This document shows positions 33,583-46,741 of a stretch of 64,000 bases of DNA, piece after piece (position 1 is the stretch's first letter; each line of letters opens with the position of its first letter). Source of the stretch: Nissolia schottii (taxonomy: Eukaryota > Streptophyta > Magnoliopsida > Fabales > Fabaceae). The stretch lies in the NCBI GenBank assembly GCA_003254905.1, contig QANU01007800.1:376603-440602 (forward strand), read 5' to 3'. The notes below the pieces were generated by a model. It worked only from the letters and a program-made list of their open reading frames with translations. It was not told the DNA's origin and did no database searches. Both the position numbers and the translations under genes were made by a program.

Positions 33583-36500
33583 GATGAACAGCGGATATCC
33601 TTTAATGATAATAAAGATAGATATCATTTATAGCTAAAGTATTTTTTTTAAATGTCTTCCACATTTTCATCTGTAGCAGACTTTACAATTCCCTCTAACT
33701 CTCTTTTTTGTGACTTCACAGTCTTCCTCTAATAATCTATTGCACATAACCTTATTACATGTTACCAACCTACATAATACTCACATCCTTCACTCCTATC
33801 TTTAATATTATTTTTATGCCAAGCTACGTTTTAGAATGTGTAATAGGTAGGTGCAAATCTTAATGGGCAAAAATGAAAAATAAAACCAAACCAATGAAAA
33901 GGAAAAAATTGGTGGTTTTTTACATGTCCCATAGGGTAAATACTCTCTCACTGAATTTATTTAATTTTGACAATTTTTAAATTAAATTTTTCAAAATTTT
34001 CTATCATTTCATGATCTAATGTAACATATTGATATGTTATATTATTTAATGTGATAAATTAATATTCTTTAATATAATATTTGTAAAGAGGTACATCGTA
34101 AGCTTAGATGATTCGTAAATCATTAAACCTCTTATAAGTTGACTCTTTAAATGATTTGATGAATTGATGATAAAATTTGATGAATTTAGTTGACAAATTT
34201 AGTAGTAAGTCGTATTCACCCATAGAACATGGGATAGCCCAACGAAAAAAAGAGGGGCATTCTGAGGCAGAGATGATATTCATAAACACACTCTTAAAAT
34301 TGCAAACTCTGATCAGAAAGCGGAAAGTAAATAATCCTTAAAGGCGGGAGAGAAATATTCTTATTGTTGGTGTTGTTATGAACCGCGCGCACGCTATACA
34401 TACATTACATGCAAATATATATATATATTATAGTAGGACCAAGGTAAGGGCATGAGTCATCAATCAGCAAATTGAAATTGAAATTGAAATTGAAAGAGCT
34501 TTAGTGCTTCTTAAGCCAAGCTAGCAGAGAGTAAGAGGCCACATATATATCCTTCAATTCCCTCCCTCCCTCCCTCCCTCCCTCCCTCCCTCCAAGAAAA
34601 GGAAGGAAGTGGGTTAGCTAGTTCTCTCTGTGACGAAGGCGAAGGGCTGTACTATAAGCTACTGTATTCCTTTGTACCATGTGAAGATTCCCATCCTTAA
34701 ATTAAATTGGTCCCATCCTCTGCATGTTTTCACGTGTCCTGCCATCTCCGGATGCTGTTAATTGCACCATCATGAGCATCAGCTACTGCATAGGATTCGA
34801 ATGGCCCAGTGACAACCATATATAATTTTCATTTCCTTTTTTTATTTTTATATTATTTTTGTTTTTTTTTTTTTTAATTCTCTAGTATCATTTTCCACCA
34901 CTGTCCTTTCTCTGCCACGCACATCCCACACGCGCGTCTTATTCAACCCCCAATCAATCACATATAGAGAGTATTATTCACCTTTTGTGATATAGATAAA
35001 GTTATGAATCACACGTAAATAATTGGTCATTTTAGTTTGCATTTCTAGTGAGCATGTTAACGATAAAATTGTGAGAAATTATGTGTTAGTAAGTAATAAC
35101 TAGTTATGTTACTAGTGAATTTACTCAAAATATTTGATGTTTATTATTAGTACCCTTGCCATATTCTATTTATTTGCTATAGATACGTAATTAAAGCTCC
35201 TAATTATTTATTGATTGCTCTCCAAATGATTTCTAAGATCATAATTTTAAGTAGTATCTTTTTAATACCAACCGGTGTTGACCCGAGTAAAAGAGACTTG
35301 GACCTTTTAAAATATGATTTTGAATTCAATTTTAAAATTAAAGTATATATTATTTTAATAATATGAGTAAATATTGATTATTATATTTTATACTTACAGT
35401 AATTCATTTTTTTTAAAAAACATTGGCACGGTTTTGTTTAGATAAATTTCAGCCAATTTATTTTGTAAAAAAAAGACTCGTCAAAGATGATCATTACCGT
35501 GATTTCAAAGTCATTACATCATAACATACAGTAAAGTTAGAAAATGTCTCACCAAAAACTCTCTAAAAAAAATTCAAAAAAAAATCTTACTTTTGTGGAG
35601 AGAAAAGAGTTATCTAACCCTTCTAAATTACGGCGCAATCCACAAATAGAAATTTACATCCAGAAGAAAGAAATCAGATGCTATCAACTAGCAAATTACA
35701 ACCTTAAGCATGCATACTCCCATCACCTAGTGACACTCTCATAACATTCAATGACCTCCAATACAAGCACATTTATATTGGATAAAGGACCAAGAAGCTC
35801 TTAGTGCAAAACCCCATTTCTGAGCATTTCAAAACAACAGTCAACCCTAACTTGACCTGCAGACCCCATCCTATAGCTACTGCATCCTCCTTGCGCCATC
35901 AAAGATATGAATTGAGACCTGTCAAATTGCTTTTGCAAATTTGGTATGATTGATTTTTAATATAATATCACATAATTTAATGGTTAGATTAAATTTAATT
36001 TACATAAAAAGTTATTAAACATAATAAATATACTATGACTTATTCTTAAAATCAATTGATTTCCACTCAACATGTGAGAGGGGTTACCATTTAAGCACTT
36101 GGCTATAATCAGAAATGTGAAATATATTATTTCTCCAATCACAGATGATACGGAGAAAAATCCTCAAATATTGTTCTTGCAGTTCTTTTATATTATTTGT
36201 ATTTATGAGATTAATTTGTATTCACTGATAATGTAAAAAAGTTTTACGTTATCATTTAACCGTGCATTGTTATTTAAAAGACTTTTGAAGTAATTGTGAG
36301 CAATAGTCAACTGATATTTTTTAAGGTAGAGCCAACCAATTTTACTTATATGAAAACACACAATTGAATGATAGTGTAAAACTCTTTTACTGTAAACACA
36401 AATTAATCTCGTCTATTATTTAAGTTTTGCCAATTATTATCTTTTAATATTAGCACTATATTTGTAATTCACTACCTGAAATATTGAACTGCAAATGACA

Positions 36501-36980
36501 TAAATTTTTCTTAATACGAGAGAACATAAAAATTTCTTAATGATGACCACCCCTTTCTCCTTATATTTCTTCTTTACCTCTTACTGAAGGAACTGCATTC
36601 ATTTCGTCATTAACTGACTACAGACAGTAACACCATGACACATGCATTAGTTTCAATTTTTTTAGGCTCAATCAATATGATCCTTCATGATGATGCCACG
36701 CACTGGCGCCAATAGTGCCCTCTTAATTGAAGCCACTTGATTTTTGATGGGGTCTTGAGACACTCCCTTGGCTAGCTACATAAATTTTCTTCGGCCGAAG
36801 GAATTGTTAAACGGGGTAGATAAAGATGAGTTTGGATTTTATGTGAAAATAGAAAAAGGATGAAATGCATTGAATATACCTTTAACATGTAACGTGGTTT
36901 GATTGACTTGTGCAAGGAAACCGCATTTTTTTTCTTGGGCTAAATCCCGAGTGCTTATTGCTAATAATAGTAAAAACATG
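33583..36980. other. Long AT-rich intergenic region upstream of the trihelix gene
   Basis: No gene recognised. It holds (AAATTG)n at about 34470-34495 and a (CCCT)n tract at 34560-34593. The stretch 34500-34780 is less AT-rich than its surroundings and could be a transcribed leader or distal regulatory DNA, but no frame supports a protein. Confidence 0.45.
34560..34593. repeat. (CCCT)n microsatellite
   Basis: About eight CCCT units, C-rich on the plus strand. Confidence 0.97.
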
Positions 36981-36984
36981 TACA

Positions 36985-37195
36985 CTCAATTTTATATACT
37001 CATACACACCATTAATAATGCACAAACTTTATTCTCATGAGTGCACAAACATTACAAACTTATAGATAATATTCTCAATTATACTTAATTAAGTGCACAA
37101 ACATTACATGCATTAAAACACAAACTTTATGTATATAAGTATAGGGTGTATGTATGGTGTATATTTTTTGGTGTACATGTAGCAGGACTCTAAAA
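36985..37195 (+). repeat. Dispersed non-coding repeat, related to 6.2-7.1 kb
   Basis: Carries several GTGCACAAACATTA/CACAAACTTTA motifs and ends in the same tail as 7039-7089 (GTGTATGTATGGTGTAT then GGTGTACATGTAGCAG). Confidence 0.65.
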
Positions 37196-37476
37196 GTAAT
37201 TGAGTTGGCATGAAATAATAGATGGTTGATCACAATCATTTTTTCTTTTTCATAGTAAAAATAGAATTTCCATTACATGATCACGCGAATTACCACAAAA
37301 TCACTCCCGGTGCTTAATCAAAATTCTATTTATTTGTGAATAGAATATATGTTATTATTATCTTTTTGAAGGGCAAGGGGAAGGGGTGGGAGGTGGGGGT
37401 GAGTTCACTTTCTCCTAAAAGGGTGTGGTGGTGGGCTATGATATTTTTTCCTTCCATACAAAGACAAATTCTTTGA

Positions 37477-37481
<5 letters not shown>

Positions 37482-37514
<33 letters not shown>

Positions 37515-37643
37515 TTGGTGTTTTGTTTTGTTAAGTTGCTTGTAGCATTTAGGCAATTTACAGTGAACTAGAAAGGGGGGGAAGAGTGGTAAAGAAGAGA
37601 GAAAGCAAAACTCCTAACACACACACACACACGCACACACACA
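37482..37643 (+). promoter_or_regulatory. Trihelix gene proximal promoter/5' leader with (GA)n and (CA)n tracts
   Basis: A GA tract at 37482-37506 and a CA tract at 37618-37643 lie just upstream of the ATG at 37647. Such purine/pyrimidine repeats are common in plant leaders. The transcription start is not visible. Confidence 0.5.
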
Positions 37644-37646
37644 AAC

Positions 37647-40202
37647 ATGTTCGATGGAATGCCAGAGCAGTTCCACCAATTCATAACACCAACAAGAACC
37701 TCACCGCTCCCTCTAACCCATCACCTGCCCTTCCCTCCCAACGACACCTTCGCTCCTTTCGATCCTTACAATAACCCTCCTTCTCACCACCACCACCACC
37801 ACCACCAGTTCCCATTGCTCCAGCACCCGCTGCAGCTACATCACCAGCACCACCCCCCTTCCGCCCGAAAACATGGCGAAGATCAGAAGGAAGAGAGCAG
37901 CATGGCGCCAATGAACCTGCAGGAGGAAATGGAAAGGGATCAAAGGCAGCAGCTGCCGGAGCTGGTTGATCCGTGGACCAACGACGAAGTGCTGGCGCTC
38001 CTGAGGATCAGATCTGGCATGGAGAGTTGGTTCCCTGAGCTCACCTGGGAACACGTCTCAAGGTATACACACACACACTTGGATTCAGTCGCACTTGACG
38101 CGCATCATAATATAATATGCAATCCAAATTCACAGTTATCAGTCTCGTTTTTAATGGTTTTGAAACGATCGCCAGGCATCAAGCAATTAACCTCTCGCAC
38201 AGAGCAATAAATTTTCCGAAATTAAATGTGAAAAATAAATATTAATAATAATGAGCTGGAATCTGGCCTCTGTCTGTGCGCGTTCTGGTCAGTGGCTGGC
38301 TGGCTGCATCATATGCCGCTACCTCCATGTGGTAGACAGACGCACACGTGCACCCTACGCACACACTGACACACTTCCAAGACACACACGCTCCCCGAGG
38401 CGAGGAGCAGCGCTAGCTGCTGTGAGTGAATGAGAGAGTTAGAGGGCCGGCGAGGTGGGGGGAAAGAAGCAAAAGAATTGATCAGAGGGTCCAATTATTA
38501 ATTAATTATCGCTACGTGTTTGCCTAAGAACAAGATTAATAAATGCATTTCGGTCCTCCTTCAATTAGGGATTCTAATTTAAAAAAATTTATTTGATGCT
38601 AACATTTATGGGGTGGGGTGGGGGCGCAGGAAGATGGCAGAGCTTGGGTATAAGAGGAGTGCTGAGAAGTGCAAGGACAAGTTCGAAGAAGAAAGCAGAT
38701 ACTTCAACAACAACAACAACAACAACGGCAACGGCAGCAGCAACAACTACGGCGGCGGGGGTAAGAGCAGTGGTGGTTACCGCGGGTTCCTCAGCGAGCT
38801 TGAAGAGCTTTGCGACCAAAACGTTAACCCTGCTGGCCCTCTTCATCAAGCCGAGAGCAGCGATACCACCAACAAGGCCATCATGGAGCAGCGGCAAGAA
38901 GAACAAGCGTGCGCGGCAGACAAGCAGAAGCAGGAGATGAGGAAGAGGAAGAGGGGCGGCGGAGGGGGAAGGTTCGAGACGTTCAAGAGTTTCTGCGAGA
39001 GCATAGTGCGCAGGATGATGGAGCAGCAGGAGGAGATGCACAAGAAGCTGATCGAGGGCATGGCGAGGCGGGACGAGGAGACGGTGGCCAGGGAGGAGGC
39101 GTGGAAGAAGCGCGAGATGGAGAGGATGAACGAGGAGCTCGAGATGATGGCCAAGGAGCAGGCCGTCGCCGGGGACAGGCAGGCCGACGTCATCCGCTTC
39201 CTCAACAAATTCTCCCCGGAAATCCATTCCCTCCTCCTTCTTCCAGGAGGACTTCAAGGCCACGACGCCGCCACCGACAATGAGACGGACAAGTCCTTGT
39301 TAGCCAAGGTAACGGCCCCGCCGCCGCCAAATGGTGGTAGTACCGGCGCTTCGAACCCTGATTCTTCTTCTACAATGATTGTTATTCCCAATCATCATCC
39401 AACTAGCGCTGCTGCTGCTGCTGCTTCTTTAAACAAAAACCCTAGCTTAAGTCCTCCTCGTCAAGACGACACCGCATTACAAGTTGCTTCTTCTCCTGCT
39501 ACCACCACCACCACCACTGTCACTACTCCACCGCCAGCTGGCAATAACCCTTGTTGCTCTTCTTCTCTCAACAATAGCCCTCCTCGAGTAACAGAAACAA
39601 ATGCAGCTGCGAACAAGGCCAACTCAAACCGCGCGAAAGACGACGACATCGGGAGAAGGTGGCCGAAAGATGAGGTTTTGGCACTCATAAACCTCAGGTG
39701 CACAAGCCAAAGCAGCAGCAGCAGCAACAACAACAACGAAGAGAACAACAACAACAACAACAACAAGGCTCCACTTTGGGAGAGAATCTCACAAGGGATG
39801 ATGGAGTTGGGGTACAGGAGGAGTGCCAAGAGGTGCAAGGAGAAGTGGGAGAACATAAACAAGTACTTCAGGAAGACCAAGGATAACGTCAACAAGAAGA
39901 GGCCAATTGATTCAAGGACCTGTCCCTATTTCCATCAACTGAGCAATCTCTATAGCCAAGGGAAGCTTGTTCTACAACCTCCTCCTCACCCTCACGAGGG
40001 GCAAGAGATTAATGGTAATGATCAGTTGATGGGTGGTGATCAAACCACCCAATTAGCTGCCGAGCCTATTGTGTCTCAAGTGGGGTCTAGTAACAACGGC
40101 GCTGCCGGTTGTTTTAGTGTGCTGGTTGTTGGTGGTGATAATCATGATGGAGGTGAGAAAACGTTGATGCAAGTACCTTCTTTGGATTTTGATCAGTTCT
40201 AA
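37647..40202 (+). CDS. GTL2: Trihelix transcription factor, GT-2 family, GTL2-like
   Basis: Two exons, 37647-38062 and 38630-40202, give 662 aa. The first trihelix (about 107-165) reads PWTNDEVLALLRIRSGMESW and continues FPELTWEHVSR across the intron into KMAELGYKRSAEKCKDKFEE. The second (about 480-560) reads RRWPKDEVLALINLRC and then LGYRRSAKRCKEKWENINKY. Between them are a basic KRKRGG patch and a long charged helix (about 265-334, EEMHKKLIEGMARR onward) of the kind that follows the first trihelix in GT-2 proteins. Two trihelices plus this central helix define GT-2-like factors, which bind GT elements in promoters. The form WFPELTWEHVSR is typical of GTL2. His and Asn runs are encoded by CAC and AAC repeats. 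The intron splits the first DNA-binding domain after Ser138. Nuclear role in growth control is inferred from the family. Confidence 0.93.
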
Positions 40203-42330
40203 ATTCATATTGATTTTTGTCCATTCTCCTATATATGACATAAATAATAAGTACAACTTCCTTTTGTATCTTTTTTAATTTTCTTATGAGTTATTTTTGA
40301 GTAATGCTTCTCTACTAGAATGTTTGAGAGAAAACATGGGGTAGGATAAATTAAAATGATATGACTCACTTGTTTATTTAAAGATGATTAATTGTCGCCT
40401 CATTTCTATATATGGCAAATTTGAGAAATTTTTGTGTGATACTAAAACGTCATGTTAGATATTTTACGACACACCGAAGTAACAAGTGAAGAGGGTGAAG
40501 AGGTCTTCATCTTAGAATACTTAAGAATCATCTATTAATTTTATGACTTAAAACATATTTAACGTAACATTCCGAAACTAAAAAATAATTCTTCAGAAAG
40601 TTCAGGCTTCATAGCGTACTCTTTTTTTCTTCTTTTTTTTTTTTCTTTTTTGGGTTCGATGGTGGTTTTCTTTTATAGCATAGAAGTTGAATGCACCTGA
40701 GTACATATATATTTGAAAAACAATTAGAATATATATTGGTGAGCACCGACAGCTAGCTTGGGGGAATGAGAAACACTATTTTTGGTTCCGGTGTAAGTGT
40801 GGCTTTTATATTCCATTTCAAGCCATGTTTTTCTTTTTAATAATCGGTCGGTGTTTCGTGTAGGTTTTTAATAGGGAAGACATTGACCCGGTGAAAAATA
40901 AAGGAAGAGAAGGCAAAACATTCTTTTAGGACATTCTTTTCGCTTTATTACTAACTAGCTATTAGGTACTGCTGGAACTATTAAAAAGTGAAAAGGAATT
41001 ATCAGTCTTTTTCATCCTAGTATAGGAAAAAAAAAATGTTTATTTGTAAGCTAGCTTGCATGATGATCAAGAAGCAACGTACGCTGAAGCATGCAGATGC
41101 GAAGGTGATATATAGATGTAATACACCATGATTAACTGTATTTTCCACCATTAACAAAGTGACATTTTCTTTTTAGAAATAGTATGGTGATCAATATAAT
41201 CAAGAATAATACTACTTTTACATCACTTTATTTCGTAATTTTACACTTTTTTGTTGACTAATAACATTGTTTGCAATATATTTTTAATTATATGTTGATA
41301 TCTTAAAATCTGTTATTAACCTTAATTTTTAAACAAAGATGACAAAAATTAACTATGAAGACAATATAATACATATTATCGAAATAAAAACACTATTTAC
41401 ATTAAAATATTAAAAAAAAGGTACTATAAAATTTGTGTTAACATACTTTCATCCAAAAATAATTCATTGAGATGGATTAAATGTTCGAACTGAATTTTAT
41501 TACTTTTTAGTTACTTCAGTACTATATTTGGGAAGGGGAATCTTTGGCTACTGAAATTAAAGTTGTTAGTTAGTTCAAAACTTTTAGCTGTGTTTACAGT
41601 ACTTACGATCGATGAGTTATGACTAGCATTCATATGTTCTAAATGAATGGTACCCTACATTTCGACGGGTCCTTGTCAATGGCTAACATCACATATATTT
41701 TCGTGCCGAAATCGTCCTCGTTATTCTTTGCTGCTCAATTACTTCTGTCTATGATTCACAAGCTTCCAATATTTGCTGCTTTATTCCCGAGAAGAACTCC
41801 CTTTGAGTGAGGTTATATAATGAAGAGAATTTGAGTATTAACCCCGGATTATCCTTTTTTTTTATTCCCTCCTGAAATTAATGATGAGAGGCCGGCCCGC
41901 TTGTTCTTTTGATTCTTTCGAATGAGTCTAATCCTATATTCTATATCTTATATCCTATCCAATATCACATAATTAGAAAACCCTTTTTATCCGCATGCCA
42001 CCCTAGCTATTCCTCTATGCACACGCGAAAATTTTTAAAATATTATACAATTTTAATACAAAATTCCTATTTAACCAACTATATTCTATTTAGTGTCATT
42101 TATTGTAATATATTCTATTTAAACGGAGATACATTTGATTATACAAATTTTGATTGAAATATGATTGTAGTCCAATTTAACGTAATATATTCTATTTAAA
42201 CTGAGATGTATCTGGTTGTAAAAAAATTTGATTGTAATATGCATTTTTTTTCTATAAATATTGTTGAGAGCTTTTCTCCACCATTGTTATGCTGCACCAC
42301 TATAATTTATTTTGTTTACTAATTGTTTTA
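40203..42330. other. Trihelix gene 3' flank and AT-rich intergenic sequence
   Basis: The start is presumably 3' UTR. Further on, ATATTCTATTTAAACkGAGAT is repeated at about 42109 and 42187. No gene seen. Confidence 0.5.
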
Positions 42331-42334
42331 GAGT

Positions 42335-43250
42335 AATTCGTATAGGGAACGGGGTTACCTGAACACGTGTAAAAGGATGGGAAGATGCCTTGACGGAAGC
42401 TTCAACGCGGTGTTCTTCGTGCGAGAGAGAGGGGCGGCAGGGTGTACCTGTAAAGGCACTCTGATGCTCAAGTAAGTACAGAGGTTTTGGTGCGTATTCT
42501 AGAGAGTGAATGAGTGATACCTGATGACCTGGAGTCATGTGCTTTGATAAGTGAGCTAAGTCAATTAGTTTGAAATAGAATGTGGGGAATTCAAATAACG
42601 AATTCCCCTTATCTTAGAGGTTTATCTTACCTTGCTTATCTAAGTGTTAGTTACGCGGTCCACTAAGTTTGCTAGGAAGGCACGTCATTCTCTCTCCTTG
42701 ACCAGGTTGGGCCAAGTCAGCTCCATGGTCTTGGGCTCCCGTCTAGAGAATGCTTACTGGGCTACTTTCTCCTGGACTTGTGTTGCGACCTTCTTCCCTC
42801 GTGTGCGTTCTGGAGCTCTCCTGTTGGGCTAATGAGTACAGGTAGGTGAGGCAAGCTCCTGCTACTCCTTGTTAGACTTGGCTTTTTGAGCCATTTGTCT
42901 TTAGTCAGTAACATTGCCCCTAGCACAAGCTCGACACATTAGTTGGTGGGCATCGTGCTCTTTGCCTTCAGACTCTTGTGGTTTGCTTGGACTTTGTTGA
43001 GTTTAACTTCTTGGATTTTGCTTTTTAGAACCCAAACCCTTAGAGAACTTGGCGCTTGTGCGTATTTGTAGGAAGTTCGGCCTCGGGCTATGCTCTCAGT
43101 GTTTGTTGCTTTTCATCTTGAGTGTTTTATATCTACCGTTGGGGGTGTTGCCAAGTGGCCTTGTATTTTGTTTGTTAACTTAGAAATGGAGTGCTTGGAT
43201 ATTATTACCCTCACTTAAAGTATGAGAAATGACCAGGTTGTCTTTTATGA
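42335..43250. repeat. Unclassified repeat-like segment
   Basis: A less AT-rich block with phrases such as GTGTACCTGTAAAGGCACTC and ATGCTCAAGTAAGTAC that I associate with high-copy legume repeats. No long frame and no defined ends. Class unknown. Confidence 0.4.
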
Positions 43251-43379
43251 CTCTTCCCTTCCCCCCATGTTTTTCAACATTCAACTTTTTTAAAGATTCA
43301 CAAATATTTGAATCTCCCTCTATTTTCAATCATCATCCACTTTCATGTTTCTAAATCATCTTATAAACTCTTCATTCCA

Positions 43380-44117
43380 TAGAGAAAGAGAGTGATTTTC
43401 AGGAGAGAGAATTGTTTGCCGCCTGTCGTCTGTCGCTGCACTGCCGACCACCACCGTGTCGTCAACCGCCACCGGCGTTTGCCGCTGCATCGCCGACTAT
43501 CGCCACCGTGCTGCCACCGCCGACCATCACTGTCACCAATCGCCATCTGTTGTACTCTTCCTCTTTCAAGGTGAGTCTTCCATTTCCCCTATTTTTCGTT
43601 TTTCTAAGCTTCCATTTTTATGTCCAAGTTTTGATTTTTCCTTGGTTTTGATGAGAAAGTTTTGATCTTTTTCCTTCTTGCTTGTTTTCTTTGTTGTTGA
43701 TGAAAAAAAATTGAAACTTTAAAGTTATTCTTCTTTGTTGAAAATCCTTTGATGCTCTCAAAGTTTTATTTTTTTTTCTTTGAGTTGTTCAAATGAAAGC
43801 TTCAATTTTTCTCCCCAAGGTTGCATGTTGGTCCTTGAATCATGTGTGTTTCCTTGCCATGAATGTGTTTATGCCATTGGATTAGGATTGTTGTCTTCAT
43901 TTAGCATAAATTTCCCATTTTTATTTTTGAGCCTTGGAGGTGTCCTCCATTTTTGCTTGAATGAAGCTTTTTGGAAGTTTCATAAAAAGGTCAAAGAAGA
44001 GTAGATGTTGGGGGGTTAAGTTTTCCAGTGGTGGAAGAGGGATGAGGCTGACTGGAACTCCTTGGGGAGGTGGGGTGAGGGCGGTGGCTGGGCGGGTTCT
44101 TTGGGGAAGGGGGGTCG
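43380..44117. other. CCGCCACC-rich stretch and T-rich tail, no gene
   Basis: CACCGCC-type repeats near 43430-43550 followed by AAGGTGAGTC resemble a 5' leader with a splice donor, but no downstream coding exon was recognised. Short overlapping frames in three phases are low complexity. Confidence 0.35.
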
Positions 44118-46283
44118 TGTAACACCCTAACTAACTAGTTACGCTTAAGTCGCAATTAAGACTCATTATTTGTCACATTTCATATTTTCTTTACTTTAGA
44201 CTTAGTTTTGTAAAATACTTATTCAGAAAAATAGGGAAATTTTGAATTTTTCATTAAAATTCATGAAATAAAAACGTGAGCGATACATAGAGAGATTTCT
44301 GATTATGAATATAGAGGAACATATATTCACGAAACGTATCATACAAAGTGTTGAATCATAAACATAGCATATACTGAATATACCTCAAGACTTATTCATC
44401 ATAGCAAATATATAACCATAGGTCTTAAACATCCATAGTCATAATAATCCAAAATAAAACCACACATAAAATGAGTCTAAACCAAGATGAGGAGCATAAA
44501 CTGGCTTGCTCATCAAATAACAAAACCAAATACATAATTAAGTTCAACATAAATCAAGAACAAGATAAATAAACTCAACAAGTCAACTCTTGCATGTCAA
44601 CCAACTATCAAATCCCTAAGCCACCATCTGAAGGATCACTCTAATATGGTCCACATCCTAGATGGAAATATCGGACTGCACTTTTGGGACGCAAATTGAA
44701 CCTCGTCTTGTATCTCTAAGAATTTCCCATCCTATGAAAGGGTCTATTACACCGAGGCTCACCTAGTATCTCTAGGTCTTCCTCTAGATCAGTATCCTCA
44801 GACTCAATCTCCTCATTCCTAAAAAAGATGTTACCAACAAAAGCTTGGCCCTCAACCACAATATCGGGAATTGCGACTCGAAAGAAAGCTTCTTCATCTC
44901 CATATGAAAAGATCAGAATAGGGTTTTGACGATTATAGCTATTTTCCCATTCTACAACCATCCTTGTAGCATGCGTCTAAGAAAGGTAGATAAAAATGTG
45001 GGAACTCTCCCCACCCTCAGCCAGAGGAGCATCAATAGACACTAGTGGAAAGAGAGACTGGATCTAATGCATTAGGTCTGGTGTGATGGATGATCATTCT
45101 AAGCTAGCAACCACTATCTCATAAGTCATCATATGCACGACAAAAACTATGGTGACTCCCCAAGAGGGGTCAATCCTAACGCTCGAAATGGTCCGGGCTC
45201 CGTCCCCATCACACACATTCGCTCCATCAAAACCTATAACCAAATGTCGAAGGGATGAGAGAACTAGTTTCCTCAGTGGATCTCTACGCACTAACTAAGT
45301 GAACATGCATTGAGGGTTAATTCAATTATTTATCTGAACCTAGTCCCGAACGAATACCAATTAACCTAGTCTTTTCTTTGCCCTAGCACTTATCAGTAAG
45401 TCAGGAACATAGAATATAGTCAACACGTTAAAATACTAGAATCATAAGTAAAGAATGCTACGGATAAGCGTGTTATGACATGTTCATCTTTGGTGTTATG
45501 AATCTTTGTACTTTGTATTCTTTGCATTCTTTGTATTCTTGGTACCCTTTGGTATGCTTAGGAAGTTGATTATCACACGGGGACATACAATTTTCCTGTG
45601 ATGGAGATGAGCTCAAATATGTGGTAGTGAACCACAAATATTGACTAAGTTAGCTATGATCAAAGGGATTGTCATTTTTCCTTAAGTACACCCAATACTA
45701 TTAATGCACAACCTCTAAATCAATAGGAGGGTCTCGAGGTGACCAACTACTACACTGGCCCAAAGGACACGCTTCACTTGGGAAGAATCATTATGTATGA
45801 TCATAGTTATCATAAGTGTGTTATATAAAAGTCTTATGGATATTTCCTCAATAGAAGACTTAGCTTATCATGGGCAATTCCTACACCTCTATGTCTTATA
45901 ACACACTTATAAAGGAATGTAGATATGCATAGATTCATCAATGGCACATTATATATAAATGAATGGACTTACACTTAACATCATAAGAATATTTGGTAAC
46001 CATATTCAGCATTATAAACATAAACATAAATGTAAGTATCATCACATACATTCATAGATATAGTCATGACATGAGCATACATTTTGGTAGCACAAGTAAA
46101 CAGTCCCACAAAAAATGCAATCATTATATTTTCTGTTAGTTATTAAGCATAACTTGAATCATACTTATAGTACTTCCAAGCTATGGTCAATCCAAGTTTA
46201 AAACGTGATCGATCCACTTAGATAACCGACTCAATTCCATGGCCGGGTCACTGGGTTCCGAGTTGACCGCCGAATTTTTTAAC
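44118..46283. repeat. Probable LTR/retroelement-derived region
   Basis: Opens with TGTAACACCCTAACTAACTA, a start typical of some plant gypsy LTRs. A minus-strand frame at 44716-44961 (MVVEWENSYNRQNPILIFSY, acidic later) and another at 45094-45291 match no enzyme domain I know. The matching LTR and target duplication were not found. Confidence 0.35.
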
Positions 46284-46453
46284 TCTGATCCATACTTGTC
46301 GAGAACCATTAGAAAGTTTTAAGTTCTCTTAGGTTTTTCTATTTAAGAGTATGCGTAGAAAACCTAACTTATCAAGATCTATTTTTTAAGCACAACGTTG
46401 ATCCATACATGTTAAGAACAACTAGAAAGTTTCACGTTATCTTAGGTTTTTTT
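46284..46453 (+). repeat. Imperfect direct repeat, about 57 bp, spaced 113 bp
   Basis: GATCCATACTTGTCGAGAAC at 46287 and GATCCATACATGTTAAGAAC at 46400, each followed by an AGAAAGTTT...CTTAGGTTTT-like run. Confidence 0.75.
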
Positions 46454-46599
46454 TATCTTGGATGAATGACACATGATATATTATATTAACTAATATTGCG
46501 ATAAAAAATTTGTAAATAAATGGTTTTATTATTAGAGCACAGTTCGAATCTCATCTTCCCACAAAAAGAAAGACTGGCCCACATTTTTAACCATAAAAC

Positions 46600-46741
46600 C
46601 CTCTCTTTCTCACACCCCATCTCTCTTCTTCACACGGGAGAGACTGCTATCTTTTCATCACTGTTCACGCCGCCCTTGTTCGCGCTGCCTCTCTCGGCGC
46701 CGCCCCTCACCGCGCCGCTCCTGTTTGCGCCGCCCACTGTG
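46600..46741 (+). other. Probable 5' leader exon of the mL54 gene
   Basis: Contains GCCGCC-rich text and ends in the donor CTGTG/GTGAGT at 46741-46742. The matching acceptor is TTTCAG at 48298-48303, 9 bp before the start codon. A leader intron of about 1.56 kb is implied. The 5' limit is not visible. Confidence 0.6.

Noticed and set aside
34500-34780. Possible microRNA precursor upstream of the trihelix gene
   Set aside because: Less AT-rich and unique, but I could not find complementary arms of 20 or more bases, nor a known microRNA sequence.
38589-39263. 224-codon minus frame opposite the trihelix gene
   Set aside because: Antisense shadow of a GC-rich, charged coding region; Leu/Val/His runs mirror the sense codons.
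46525-46560. AGTTCGAATCT resembling a tRNA T-loop
   Set aside because: No acceptor-stem pairing, D-loop or anticodon arm around it. No tRNA or rRNA gene was seen anywhere in the window.
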